A stretch of 64,000 nucleotides of DNA from Arthrobacter sp. zg-Y844 (GTDB lineage: Bacteria > Actinomycetota > Actinomycetes > Actinomycetales > Micrococcaceae), in the NCBI RefSeq assembly GCF_024385465.1, contig NZ_JANFLS010000001.1, forward strand, positions 496,001-560,000. The letters run 5' to 3'. This document shows positions 25,449-33,930 of this stretch, in pieces. Both the position numbers and the translations under genes were made by a program. Every line of letters begins with the position of its first letter. Within the stretch, counting starts at the first letter, position 1. The notes beneath the pieces are model-generated. The model searched no databases and was not told the origin of the DNA. It was given only the letters and a program-made list of their open reading frames with translations.

Positions 25449-26639
25449 CTAGCGGGAGAGGTACCGCTCGTGCTCGCTGTGGGCGCGGGCTACGGTTTCG
25501 CGGATCTCTTCTATGTCCTTGACCTTGTTGCGGTACTTGAGGTCCATCTTCAGGATGTCCTGTTCCTCATCGCACAGGGCCTTGTAGACCCGTTCCCGCT
25601 CTGCAGGATCGGCGGTGTAGGAGAGGTCCAGGTAGGAATCCGCATGGCGCCGCGCGTTGTTCACGGCGGTCATGGCCTTGCCGGCCGGGCTGACCAGGGA
25701 CGCAACAACGGTCACCAGCAGGACGCCCACAATGACGGAGAGCGAGAGGCCGGTGGTGATCTCGATAACCGGAACGTGCTCGCCGCCGTTGATGAACGGC
25801 AGGGTGTTCTCATGCAGGGCGTGCAGGACAAGCTTGACGCCGATGAACGCCAGGATGGTTGCCAGGCCGTAGCTGAGGTAGATCAGGCGGTCCAGCAGTC
25901 CGTCAATGAGGAAGTAGAGCTGGCGCAGGCCCATCAGGGAGAACGCCGTGGCGGTGAAGACAATGAAGACATTCTGCGTCAGGCCGAAGATCGCGGGGAT
26001 GGAATCGAGCGCGAAGAGGATGTCGGTGCCGCCGATGGCCACCATCACCAGCAGCATCGGGGTGAGGACGCGCTTGCCGTTCTCCATGGTGAAGAGCTTG
26101 TCGCCGTCGTATGTGTCCGACGTGTGGAAGATTTTGCGGGCGAGCCGAATGATGAAGTTATTGGCTTCGTCGTCGCCCTCCGTGCTTTCAGGCTTGAGCA
26201 GGTTGCCCGCGGTGATCAGCAGGATCAGGCCGAAGATGTAGAAGACCCAGGAGAAGGAGTTGATCAGCGCGGCGCCGAGAAGGATGAACGCGGTACGGGC
26301 AATCAGGGAGAAGACGATGCCGAAGAGGAGGACCTTCTGCTGGTCTTCACGCGGAACCCGGAAGCTCGCCATGATGATCAGGAAGACAAACAGGTTGTCC
26401 ACCGAAAGCGCTTTCTCGGTGATGTATCCGGCGAAGTACTCGGTGCCCATCTGGGTTCCACCAAGGACCCAGACAACACCGCCGAAAATCAAGGCCAGGC
26501 CTACGTAAATGGAGGACCAAATGGCCGCTTCCTTCAGCGTAGGGATGTGCGCCTTGCGGATGTGGAAGAAGTAATCAAAGGCCAAAAGGGCCAGGATGAC
26601 CGCGATGGTCACTCCCCAGACCAAGGGGGAAACAGTCAT
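25449..26639 (-). CDS. TerC-family integral membrane protein (probable Mn export)
   Basis: A 396-residue polytopic protein. Family markers are TEKALSVDNLFVFLIIM (with the membrane Asp-Asn), and GTDILFALDSIPAIFGLTQ (second Asp). About nine helices are followed by a charged C-terminal extension (about 320-396). TerC/Alx relatives export manganese or load it onto secreted enzymes; older literature names tellurium resistance. The ATG of MTVSPLVWG is chosen because the upstream 99 bases of open frame lie in the riboswitch. Control by the manganese riboswitch supports metal export. Confidence 0.92.
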   Translation of the reverse strand: MTVSPLVWGVTIAVILALLAFDYFFHIRKAHIPTLKEAAIWSSIYVGLALIFGGVVWVLGGTQMGTEYFAGYITEKALSVDNLFVFLIIMASFRVPREDQQKVLLFGIVFSLIARTAFILLGAALINSFSWVFYIFGLILLITAGNLLKPESTEGDDEANNFIIRLARKIFHTSDTYDGDKLFTMENGKRVLTPMLLVMVAIGGTDILFALDSIPAIFGLTQNVFIVFTATAFSLMGLRQLYFLIDGLLDRLIYLSYGLATILAFIGVKLVLHALHENTLPFINGGEHVPVIEITTGLSLSVIVGVLLVTVVASLVSPAGKAMTAVNNARRHADSYLDLSYTADPAERERVYKALCDEEQDILKMDLKYRNKVKDIEEIRETVARAHSEHERYLSR

Positions 26640-26651
26640 GGAATCTCTGCT

Positions 26652-26780
26652 TTCGTAGGGTATGCCAAAGGAGCATAGGTCTCTCCCGCCACCATGGACT
26701 GGCTGGCCGCTGAACCCGGCGGAGCGTCGGTGCTCCACGTGTTGACGGATATCTGCGTTCTGGGATACTCCCCTACGAAG
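26652..26780 (-). ncRNA. yybP-ykoY (manganese) riboswitch in the terC leader
   Basis: Read on the minus strand, the leader opens with CTTCGTAGGGGAGTA, the conserved 5' side of the yybP-ykoY class. It ends with the L3-like GGGAGAGACCTATGC and CCCTACGAAAG. The P1 helix pairs TTCGTAGGG with CCCTACGAA (bases 26652-26660 with 26771-26779). CCGTCAACA and a GTGGAGCACCGACGCTCC hairpin fill the middle. The class binds Mn(II) and turns on exporters. It lies 13 bases upstream of the terC ATG on its 3' side and begins four bases after the upstream gene's stop. Confidence 0.85.
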
Positions 26781-26783
26781 CCC

Positions 26784-27437
26784 TCAGTCTAACAGGGCCA
26801 GGTCCGCATCGCAGTCCACGTCCCGCCCGTCGGCCAGATCGGTACAGTCCACGACATGCAGGAGCTCCGGATGGGCGGCGAGGAACGCACGGGCCCCGGA
26901 ATCCGGATTGGCTCCCGGCCTCCTTTCTCCCGCAGGTTCAGCCCCTGCATAGCTTGCCTCCGGTTCCAAGCTGCGCGCGGCCAGGGAAGCATCGAGCAGA
27001 ACGGGGTGTCCGCGCCGCAACTTCCCATCCGGCGCCCGGTAGCCGGCGGCGGTGATCCTGCCGGGCTGCCCCGCGGCGAGGACGCGGGAGACCACGGCAG
27101 GAGTCAATCCGGGCTGGTCGACCAGGGCCACTAGGACCGAGGTCTCCGGTTCCCGGGCCAGTGCCGCCAAAATCCCGCAACGGTAACTGGTGCCCATTCC
27201 CAGCTCCCACTGCGGATTCACGACCGGTGCAGCATCCTGCAGCCGAGCTGAGGCCAAAATGTCAGCGCTACCGGCGCCCAGCACCGCGACCACGTGGGTA
27301 CACCCGCCGGCCAGGAGCACCGCGACCTGATGCTCGATCAGGGGCCGCCCGCGGAAAGGCAGCAGCGCCTTCGGTCCGCGGCCGAGGCGTCTGCCGGCAC
27401 CGGCAGCCAGCAGGACCGCCGTCGTCGTTCCGATCAT
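26784..27437 (-). CDS. MobA-like NTP transferase (MocA-type)
   Basis: A 217-residue nucleotidyltransferase. The N-terminal signature is VLLAAGAGRRLGRGPKALLPF, where K23 and the GxxRR loop bind the nucleotide; VALVDQPGLTP holds the metal Asp and GHPVLL is the acceptor region. It resembles MocA/xanthine-dehydrogenase accessory cytidylyltransferases for molybdopterin, but no molybdenum enzyme is in the window. Its stop is directly followed by the terC riboswitch, so read-through transcription into terC is possible. Confidence 0.85.
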   Translation of the reverse strand: MIGTTTAVLLAAGAGRRLGRGPKALLPFRGRPLIEHQVAVLLAGGCTHVVAVLGAGSADILASARLQDAAPVVNPQWELGMGTSYRCGILAALAREPETSVLVALVDQPGLTPAVVSRVLAAGQPGRITAAGYRAPDGKLRRGHPVLLDASLAARSLEPEASYAGAEPAGERRPGANPDSGARAFLAAHPELLHVVDCTDLADGRDVDCDADLALLD

Positions 27438-27472
27438 TGGTCTGTCCCCACTCCGGTCCGGACTTAAACAGG

Positions 27473-27504
27473 CAGCCGCCGCACCCTAGGTGGTGCGACG
27501 GCTG
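27473..27504 (-). terminator. Terminator after the DUF4193 gene
   Basis: CAGCCG-C-CGCACC pairs with GGTGCG-A-CGGCTG (one mismatch) around a 6-base loop, 13 bases past the stop; TGTTTAAG follows on the minus strand. Confidence 0.7.
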
Positions 27505-27517
27505 AGGTTTCGGGTTA

Positions 27518-27817
27518 TTAGCCTTCACAGTCCTTGCAGTAGGCCAGACCGTTCTTTTCGACGGCCAGCTGGGAGCGGTGGCGGACCAGGAAGCAGGAGT
27601 TGCAGGTGAACTCGTCTTCCTGCGGCGGCACTACGCGGACGAGCAGTTCTTCACCGGACAGGTCTGCGCCGGGCAGTTCGAATCCTTCAGCTGCCTCGGT
27701 TTCATCCACGTCAACTACGGCAGACTGCTTGTCACTGCGCCGTGCCTGAAGCTCTTCGATAGAAGCCGGGCCGGCTTCTTCCTCAGTCTTGCGCGGCGCG
27801 TCATAATCTGTAGCCAT
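27518..27817 (-). CDS. DUF4193 zinc-ribbon-like protein
   Basis: A 99-residue protein conserved across actinobacteria. It begins MATDYDAPRKTEEE with a family-typical EELQARRSDKQ segment, has an acidic centre, and ends with CNSCFLVRHRSQLAVEK followed by YCKDCEG; the two CxxC pairs (about residues 72-98) should bind one zinc. Its function is unknown, possibly transcription-related by analogy to other small zinc ribbons. Monocistronic with a downstream terminator. The 271 bases upstream (27818-28088) hold its promoter and no gene I can recognise. Confidence 0.9.
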   Translation of the reverse strand: MATDYDAPRKTEEEAGPASIEELQARRSDKQSAVVDVDETEAAEGFELPGADLSGEELLVRVVPPQEDEFTCNSCFLVRHRSQLAVEKNGLAYCKDCEG

Positions 27818-28088
27818 ATTCTCGGCTCACACTCCAAATCCGTAGTTATGTTGTTTCCGGGGCACTCGATACTAGCCGAACATAACGGTTGTACGGTCTC
27901 GTACTATTCCCATCGGCCGTTCGGCTGCCGTTTTTCTTTCTCCGGACCTTGGGCGTCCGCCCCGCGGACGCCGAAAGTGCGCGTTGTGCCGGGAAGCCGT
28001 CCGCGGGTCCATTATGCGGTCCCCCGCGCACCCTTTCCTACCCAACGTGCGTCCATCCGTGCTGGTTCCGCTTTTTCGGCGGGACTTG

Positions 28089-28709
28089 TTAACGGTTGAA
28101 TCCGTGGCGGAGGAAGCCAATCGCTTCGGCAAACAGCTCTTCCAGCAGCTTAAGTGACTCCGGGGTAATAACGCCCTGTGTGCGCCGTTCCCACTGGGCA
28201 AAGGCGCTTCGCCCGCAGGTCAGCACTGAACCCACCAGGCAGGAGCTGTAGAACGGATCGGCGGCATCGCCCAACCGCTGCCGGATGGAAGCGACGATGC
28301 GCTGTTCCGCCCGGTTCCAGGCCTCCAGCTGGAACCGCATCATTTCCGGGTTGTCCTGGGCAATGGCGTAGAGCTCGGCAGTCACCGCCAGCCGCTCAGG
28401 GTCCGCCGGGGCGGTCAGGGCCTCCAGCATGGACTCCACGATGTTCTCGGTCTGCGGACGGGACTCGAAGTGGCCCAGCACGGTTTCCAGGAATCCTTCC
28501 ATGGCCACCGTAAGCGACGCTTCAATACTGGAAAAATAGTTGAAGAAGGTCCTGCGCGAGACGCCGGCCCGCTCCGCGATGTCGTCCACCGTGAAATTGC
28601 CCGGGCCGTTACTGCGGACCAGGCTGAGGGCAGCCGCGGCGATGGCTGCGCGTGTCACCGATTTGTTTTGTTCCCGCCGTGAGGGGGCGGCTGTTTCTCC
28701 TGCTGCCAC
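28089..28709 (-). CDS. TetR-family transcriptional regulator
   Basis: A 206-residue regulator. The HTH is AAAALSLVRSNGPGNFTVDD then IAERAGVSRRTFFNYFSS, typical of AcrR-like TetR proteins. The C-terminal ligand domain is helical. GTG start without Shine-Dalgarno; a TAGTGT box six bases upstream suggests a leaderless mRNA. The palindrome GTGCAA-CT-TTGCAC sits right before that box, so autorepression is likely. Targets are unknown, but related TTGCA half-sites precede the aldehyde dehydrogenase 4 kb away. Confidence 0.9.
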   Translation of the reverse strand: MAAGETAAPSRREQNKSVTRAAIAAAALSLVRSNGPGNFTVDDIAERAGVSRRTFFNYFSSIEASLTVAMEGFLETVLGHFESRPQTENIVESMLEALTAPADPERLAVTAELYAIAQDNPEMMRFQLEAWNRAEQRIVASIRQRLGDAADPFYSSCLVGSVLTCGRSAFAQWERRTQGVITPESLKLLEELFAEAIGFLRHGFNR

Positions 28710-28715
28710 GCCAAT

Positions 28716-28736
28716 ACACTAAGTGCAACTTTGCAC
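28716..28736 (-). promoter_or_regulatory. Leaderless promoter and palindromic operator of the TetR gene
   Basis: The -10 TAGTGT (28716-28721, minus strand) ends six bases before the GTG start. Immediately upstream lies the perfect palindrome GTGCAA-CT-TTGCAC (28723-28736), inside the -10/-35 spacer, an ideal place for repression. Confidence 0.5.
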
Positions 28737-28755
28737 GACGGGCAAGGGGAACGAA

Positions 28756-28798
28756 AAAGCACCGGACAAACAGGTTTTCGCCTGCCTGTCCGGTGCTT
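28756..28798 (-). terminator. Strong intrinsic terminator of the YtxH-like gene
   Basis: AAGCACCGGACA pairs perfectly with TGTCCGGTGCTT, with an inner CAGG/CCTG stem; on the minus strand it ends in CTTTTTCG. It lies 17 bases past the stop. Confidence 0.85.
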
Positions 28799-28814
28799 CT
28801 CTTGCTCTTTGCGG

Positions 28815-29180
28815 TTATGCCTCAGGCTGCGGTTCGGCCGGAGACATCTTCTGCTCGCCGCCGGAGGTGTAGGAACCATTGGTTCCCGTGCTGCCGGCCG
28901 CGGAAGAACCCGTGGAGGACCCGGTGGAACCGGATCCGGTGCTGCCGGAAGAGCCGGATCCACTGCTGGAACCGGTGACCTTGGAGGCGGCATCCTTGGC
29001 GACGCCCGTAACCTTGTCCTGCAGGCCCGGGGCCTTTTCCTTCGCCCAGTCGGTGCCGTGGGAAACGGTTTCCTGCACCTTCGGGTCATTCCAAAGCTGC
29101 ATCAGCTTTTCGCGGCCGCCCTTGGAGCCAACCAGGTAGCCAATACCCGCGCCCGCCAGAAATACAAACTTCTTTACCAT
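28815..29180 (-). CDS. YtxH-like small membrane-anchored protein
   Basis: A 121-residue protein. Residues 1-20 (VKKFVFLAGAGIGYLVGSKGG) form one Gly-rich hydrophobic segment followed by the GREKL motif of YtxH-type proteins. Next is an amphipathic helical region (about 28-65), then a Ser/Gly/Thr linker (about 70-105) and an acidic end. Such proteins are envelope-associated and stress-linked in other actinobacteria; the role is unknown. Monocistronic, with a strong terminator. Confidence 0.75.
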   Translation of the reverse strand: MVKKFVFLAGAGIGYLVGSKGGREKLMQLWNDPKVQETVSHGTDWAKEKAPGLQDKVTGVAKDAASKVTGSSSGSGSSGSTGSGSTGSSTGSSAAGSTGTNGSYTSGGEQKMSPAEPQPEA

Positions 29181-29282
29181 GGTCTTCCTCTTCTCCTGCC
29201 CTCACGGGGCCTTGATAAGTTCCGTCCACTGCACCCTACCGTTCAAAACGGCAGGTTCAACAGTCAGCTTACTATTTGGATC

Positions 29283-29678
29283 CTAGTCAAGCAGACGGGA
29301 CCGGATAAGGAAGCGTTTACCCTCAGGTGCTTCCACGGAAAACCCACTTCCCCGTCCGGAGACGACATCCACGGTCAGATGGGTGTGCTTCCAGTACTCA
29401 AACTGCTCACGCGACATCCAGAACTCCAGTTCCTCACCTGCCAGGTCGAAGACTCCCAGAAGGACGTCGGCATCTGAAGTGAGAAACTCCCCCTTCGGAA
29501 AGCACATGGGCGAGGACCCGTCACAGCAGCCTCCGGACTGGTGGAACATCAGCGCACCGTGGATGGGCCGCAGCCGCAGCAGCAGGGCCTGCGCCTGCGG
29601 CGTCAGCGCCACCCGGGAGAACGTCTCCCCGGGCAGTGCGGCAGCCGCTTCCAGCGGAGAAGCAAGCGAAGAATCCAT
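29283..29678 (-). CDS. DUF779 protein
   Basis: A 131-residue protein of the DUF779 family: HGALMFHQSGGCCDGSSPMC contains a conserved Cys cluster (GCCDGxxPMC), and FWMSREQFEYWKHTHLTVDV is also characteristic. The family is almost always beside acetaldehyde/aldehyde dehydrogenase genes; its role is undetermined, perhaps metal-cofactor related. Its ATG overlaps the adhP stop (TGATG), making it the last gene of the alcohol oxidation set. Confidence 0.88.
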   Translation of the reverse strand: MDSSLASPLEAAAALPGETFSRVALTPQAQALLLRLRPIHGALMFHQSGGCCDGSSPMCFPKGEFLTSDADVLLGVFDLAGEELEFWMSREQFEYWKHTHLTVDVVSGRGSGFSVEAPEGKRFLIRSRLLD

Positions 29679-30697
29679 CAGTATCCAATCACCACACGGC
29701 CATCAACACGGCCTTCTCGGAGTTCAGTCATCACGTCATTAATCTCTTCCAGGCTGCGGACGGTGATGTTGGGGTGGATCAGTCCGCGGTCGTAGAAGTC
29801 GATTGCCTCCGCCAGGTCCTGGCGGGTACCCACGATCGACCCCCGGATGGTGAGGCCCTTGAGCACGGTGTCAAAGATCGGGGCCGGGAAGTCCCCCGGC
29901 GGCAACCCGACAAAGACAATCGTCCCGCCGCGCCGGGCCATGCCGATGGCCTGTGCGAAGGCTGTCGGATGCACCGCGGTGACCAGTATTGCGTGCGCAC
30001 CGCCGGTCTTTTCCTGGATAACCTCGGCCGGGTCCTCGTTGCTCGCATTGACCACAACCTCGGCTCCGTACCTCGTGGCCAGCTCCAGCTTGTCATCTGC
30101 GATATCCACGGCGGCGACGCGCAGTCCCATGGCAATGGCGTACTGCACTGCCACGTGTCCCAGACCGCCTATGCCGGAGATAACGACCCACTGACCGGGC
30201 CGTGCCTCGCTGACTTTCAGTCCTTTGTAGACCGTGACGCCTGCGCAGAGGACCGGAGCGATTTCCTGCGGATCGGCCCCGTCAGGGATGCGCGCCGCAA
30301 AACGCGCATCCACCAGCATGTACTGGCCGAAGGAGCCGTCCACGGAGTAACCACTGTTCTTCTGCTGCTCACACAGGGTTTCCCAGCCGGTCCGGCAGTA
30401 CTCGCACACACCGCAGGCGTAGGCGAGCCAGGCGTTGCCCACCATGTCGCCCGGGTGCAGGTCGGTAACCCCTTCACCGACCTGCACCACTTCCCCCACC
30501 CCCTCATGGCCGGGGATGAACGGCGGAGTCGGCTTCACGGGCCAGTCACCGTCTGCGGCATGGAGGTCCGTATGGCATACACCAGTCGCCACCAGCTTGA
30601 CGAGCGCCTGGCCCGGACCTGGTTCAAGCACCGCCATTTCCTCGATGGAGAGGCCTTCACCGAGTTGGTTCACTACTGCTGCCTGCATGCTTGCCAT
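29678..30697 (-). CDS. adhP: Zinc-dependent alcohol dehydrogenase
   Basis: A 339-residue medium-chain ADH, AdhP-like. Catalytic zinc: GVCHTDLHAADGDW and GHEGVG. Structural zinc: CGVCEYCRTGWETLC. NAD fold: VVISGIGGLGHVAVQYA. It oxidises short primary alcohols to aldehydes. It lies 80 bases downstream of an aldehyde dehydrogenase on the same strand and overlaps DUF779, so ethanol is converted to acetate by one operon (inference). Confidence 0.93.
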   Translation of the reverse strand: MASMQAAVVNQLGEGLSIEEMAVLEPGPGQALVKLVATGVCHTDLHAADGDWPVKPTPPFIPGHEGVGEVVQVGEGVTDLHPGDMVGNAWLAYACGVCEYCRTGWETLCEQQKNSGYSVDGSFGQYMLVDARFAARIPDGADPQEIAPVLCAGVTVYKGLKVSEARPGQWVVISGIGGLGHVAVQYAIAMGLRVAAVDIADDKLELATRYGAEVVVNASNEDPAEVIQEKTGGAHAILVTAVHPTAFAQAIGMARRGGTIVFVGLPPGDFPAPIFDTVLKGLTIRGSIVGTRQDLAEAIDFYDRGLIHPNITVRSLEEINDVMTELREGRVDGRVVIGY

Positions 30698-30779
30698 GGG
30701 GTCCTCGTTCTGTCAGCGGTTTAGGGTAATTCCAGTGGAAAGCGAGTGACACCCAAGCCTAGGCAGGTCCGCGGGCCGC

Positions 30780-32303
30780 TTAGAAGAACCCCTGCTTGTT
30801 TTCCGCGTAGCTGACCAGCAGGTTCTTGGTCTGCTGGTAGTGGTCCAGCATCATGGCATGGTTCTCGCGGCCGATGCCGGAGGACTTGTAGCCGCCGAAA
30901 GCGGAATGGGCAGGATAGGCGTGGTAATTGTTCACCCATACCCGGCCGGCCTGGATATCGCGTCCTGCCCGGTAGGCGGTGTTGCCGTCCCGGGACCAGA
31001 CACCGGCACCAAGGCCGTACAGCGTGTCATTGGCAATGGCCATGGCCTCCCCGTAGTCGGAGAACCGGGTCACGGAAACCACCGGACCGAAGATTTCCTC
31101 CTGGAAGATGCGCATGTTGTTGGTGCCCTCGAAAACGGTGGGCTGGACGTAGAAGCCGCCGGCAAGGTCGCCGTCGAAGTGGGCCCGCTCGCCTCCGGCG
31201 AGGACCCGTGCACCCTCCTGCTTGCCGATATCCAGGTAGGAGAGGATCTTCTCCAACTGGTCGTTGGACGCCTGGGCGCCCACCATGGTGTTGGTATCGA
31301 GGGGATTGCCCTGGATCATCTGTGCCGTGCGGGCCAGTGCGTCCGCCATGAAGGAGTCATACATGGAGTCCTGGACCAGTGCACGGGACGGGCAGGTGCA
31401 GACCTCGCCCTGGTTCAGGGCGAACATGTTGAAGCCTTCGAGCGCCTTGTCGTAGAACGAGTCATCGGCGGCGGCGACGTCGGCGAAGAAGATATTCGGG
31501 CTCTTGCCGCCCAGCTCGAGGGTCACCGGAATCAGGTTCTGGCTGGCGTACTGCATGATCAGCCGGCCCGTGGTGGTCTCACCGGTGAAGGCGATCTTCC
31601 GGATCCGGTTCGAGGATGCCAGGGGCTTGCCGGCTTCCACCCCGAAGCCGTTCACCACGTTCAGCACGCCAGCCGGCAGCAGGTCCGCGATGAGTTCCAT
31701 CAGGACCAGGATCGACGTCGGCGTCTGCTCGGCGGGTTTCAGCACGATGGCGTTGCCTGCCGCCAGCGCCGGAGCCAGTTTCCAGACGGCCATCAGGATG
31801 GGGAAGTTCCACGGAATGATCTGTCCCACTACTCCCAGCGGCTCGTGGAAGTGGTACGAGGTGGTGTTGTCGTCGATCTGGGAGATGCCGCCCTCCTGGG
31901 CGCGGATGGCTCCGGCGAAGTAGCGGAAGTGGTCGACGGCCAGCGGCAGGTCGGCGGCCAGGACTTCCCGGATCGGTTTGCCGTTGTCCCAGGTTTCGGC
32001 GACGGCGAGCATTTCGAGGTTGGCTTCGATCCGGTCCGCGATGCGGGTCAGGACCAGGGCCCGTTCGGCTACCGCAGTCTTGCCCCAGGCCCCGGCGGCC
32101 TTGTGCGCGGCGTCCAGCGCGAGATCGATGTCAGCCGATGTACCGCGGGCCACTTCGCAGAATGCCCGGCCGTTGATCGGCGAAATGTTCTCGAAGTACT
32201 CCCCCTTGACCGGGGCCACCCATTCGCCGCCGATCCAGTTGTCATAGCGCGGTTTGAAGGTGACTTTCGAGCCTTCGGTGCCTGGCTGTGCGTAAACGGT
32301 CAT
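30780..32303 (-). CDS. Aldehyde dehydrogenase (acetaldehyde, NAD-dependent)
   Basis: A 507-residue ALDH of the ExaC/AldB/AcoD type. The catalytic Cys lies in [12 protein letters not shown], the general base Glu in [13 protein letters not shown], and [19 protein letters not shown] is the cofactor segment. The C-terminal [15 protein letters not shown] motif is present. It oxidises acetaldehyde to acetate. The ATG of MTVYAQPG is used; further upstream lies a promoter with TTGCAAC repeats and the GAF activator gene. Probably an operon with adhP and DUF779. Confidence 0.94.
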   Translation of the reverse strand: MTVYAQPGTEGSKVTFKPRYDNWIGGEWVAPVKGEYFENISPINGRAFCEVARGTSADIDLALDAAHKAAGAWGKTAVAERALVLTRIADRIEANLEMLAVAETWDNGKPIREVLAADLPLAVDHFRYFAGAIRAQEGGISQIDDNTTSYHFHEPLGVVGQIIPWNFPILMAVWKLAPALAAGNAIVLKPAEQTPTSILVLMELIADLLPAGVLNVVNGFGVEAGKPLASSNRIRKIAFTGETTTGRLIMQYASQNLIPVTLELGGKSPNIFFADVAAADDSFYDKALEGFNMFALNQGEVCTCPSRALVQDSMYDSFMADALARTAQMIQGNPLDTNTMVGAQASNDQLEKILSYLDIGKQEGARVLAGGERAHFDGDLAGGFYVQPTVFEGTNNMRIFQEEIFGPVVSVTRFSDYGEAMAIANDTLYGLGAGVWSRDGNTAYRAGRDIQAGRVWVNNYHAYPAHSAFGGYKSSGIGRENHAMMLDHYQQTKNLLVSYAENKQGFF

Positions 32304-32362
32304 GTTGCGCTCCTTGTGCGTTCGACGTCGGTGTCGGTTGCGGACATCCCCGAGGCTACGGA

Positions 32363-32389
32363 GCGCAACGTTGCAAGCAGGTTGCAACG
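32363..32389 (-). promoter_or_regulatory. Double palindrome in the aldehyde dehydrogenase promoter
   Basis: CAACGTTG (32366-32373) and GTTGCAAC (32381-32388) are 8-bp palindromes with centres 15 bp apart, with TTGCAA between them. They are 60-85 bases upstream of the ALDH ATG, a position suited to an activator. The GAF-domain regulator encoded next door is the obvious candidate; this is inference. Confidence 0.5.
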
Positions 32390-32403
32390 AAAGGTTTGTG
32401 CCT

Positions 32404-33795
32404 TCAGGCCAGGTCCCGTTCGATCCGTTCCAGGGCGGCGATGACGGCGGCCCTGCGGGGCGAGCGCGGCGGAAGCACGCGCAGGGCAAGCTGCCAGGCC
32501 TCGGCGTCGTGCTCTGCCTCCGGCAGGTGCAGGTACTGGAGCAGGGTGTCTGCACCGGCGTCGGACAGCATGGCCTGGCGCAGTACGGCAGAGACCTCGG
32601 TCCGCAGCCGGATGACGGCGGGCGCCTCCGAACGCGGCAGCACCGGTCCGCCGTACCTCCGCAGGGCCAACCGGTAGGCGCCGTGTTCCAGGAACCGCAG
32701 GACCTGTGCGGCGTCCACTTCGAGCGGACGGGCCAGGCGGTAGGGGCGGGAGCGCGGCACCAGCGGCTCGGTTCCGGCGGCCACGCCTTCCATGAGGTTG
32801 CGCAGCCGCAGCATCTCGGCGCGCACCGTGCCTGCCTGCCCGCCGTCGGGGTAGGCAAGGGAGGCCAGTTCCTCTGCCGTCAGCCCGCCCGGGTGCAGTG
32901 CCAGCACGGCCAGCAGTTCGCCGTGGCGGGAACTGAGTTCCACCGACCTGCCGTTGATATGCAGGACGGCCCGGTCCCGGCCGAGCAGCTCCAGGCTTTC
33001 CGTGGAGTCGGGGACAGGCTGCGGGGGCTTCCGGCGGGTACGACGGCGCAGCGGAGCTCCGGAGGCGGTGGATGATCCGTTACGGGTATCCCGGCGGGCC
33101 TGCAGCCGCTGGACCTGGAGCCGGGCTTCGGCGGCTGCGACAGCTGCCCGGACAAGGGCGAGCGTATGCGGAGCGACGGCTTCGGGGCCGCCGGTGACGT
33201 CCACGACGCCCAGCACGGAACCGGTGTCCGGGTCATGCACGGGCACGGCGGTGCAGCTCCAGGAGTGCACAAGCCGGCTGAAATGCTCCGGTCCGGCGAT
33301 CTGCACGTCGGCCCCTGTGGCGAGGGCGGTTCCGGGCGCACTGGTGCCGACCGTTCGTTCGGACCAATCCGCGCCGGGCAGAAACAGCATGCCTTCCGCG
33401 CGGCGGCGCAGGGCAGCATCGCCGTCGACCCACAGCAGGCGGCCCAGTTCGTCGCCTACGGCCACCAACAGCCCGGAGTCCTCTCCGGGCTCCACGAGCA
33501 GGCGTCGGATTACCGGCATCACGGCAGCGAGCGGATGCGCGGCACGGTAACGGTCCAGGGCGGCGTCGTCGAACACCAACTCGGGACGCGAAACGTCCGG
33601 GTCCGAGTGGTGCTGCAGCGAACGCTGCCAGGACTCCCGGATGGAAGGCCTAAGCCGGTCCAGCCAGCCGCTGCCGGCACCGAGCGACTCGTGGGCCCGG
33701 AGGGCGTTGCGAAGCAGCGCGTCCGCCGGTATCCGCGGCAGGACACCGGACTGCCCGTTCTGGGCCAAACCTTCATTTCGCGCCGCAATGCGCAC
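32404..33795 (-). CDS. GAF-domain transcriptional activator (AcoR-like N-terminus)
   Basis: A 463-residue regulator. Residues 20-225 match the sensory half of AcoR-type activators ([20 protein letters not shown]; then a GAF domain with [16 protein letters not shown]). The sigma-54 AAA+ domain and Fis helix are absent. After a basic linker (about 240-262), residues 275-345 look like a winged helix ([20 protein letters not shown]), followed by an Arg/Leu-rich tail. It lies directly upstream of the aldehyde dehydrogenase, whose promoter holds paired palindromes, so it probably activates alcohol/aldehyde oxidation. Confidence 0.82.
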   Translation of the reverse strand: MRIAARNEGLAQNGQSGVLPRIPADALLRNALRAHESLGAGSGWLDRLRPSIRESWQRSLQHHSDPDVSRPELVFDDAALDRYRAAHPLAAVMPVIRRLLVEPGEDSGLLVAVGDELGRLLWVDGDAALRRRAEGMLFLPGADWSERTVGTSAPGTALATGADVQIAGPEHFSRLVHSWSCTAVPVHDPDTGSVLGVVDVTGGPEAVAPHTLALVRAAVAAAEARLQVQRLQARRDTRNGSSTASGAPLRRRTRRKPPQPVPDSTESLELLGRDRAVLHINGRSVELSSRHGELLAVLALHPGGLTAEELASLAYPDGGQAGTVRAEMLRLRNLMEGVAAGTEPLVPRSRPYRLARPLEVDAAQVLRFLEHGAYRLALRRYGGPVLPRSEAPAVIRLRTEVSAVLRQAMLSDAGADTLLQYLHLPEAEHDAEAWQLALRVLPPRSPRRAAVIAALERIERDLA

Positions 33796-33930
33796 GGCCC
33801 CCGCCTATCCACGCTGATAAACGGACAACGTCTCGGAATGGACGTTGTCCGGTAGGGAACACACCTTGCTGGATATGCTCCCATGCGCGGACCGGCGGAG
33901 GCCAGAGGAACTGCAGGGTGCTGCTTACGA

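Noticed and set aside
25119-26678. 519-codon open frame opposite TerC
   Set aside because: TerC has a complete family pattern and a riboswitch; the opposite frame is unusually acidic and repetitive, the mirror of hydrophobic codons.
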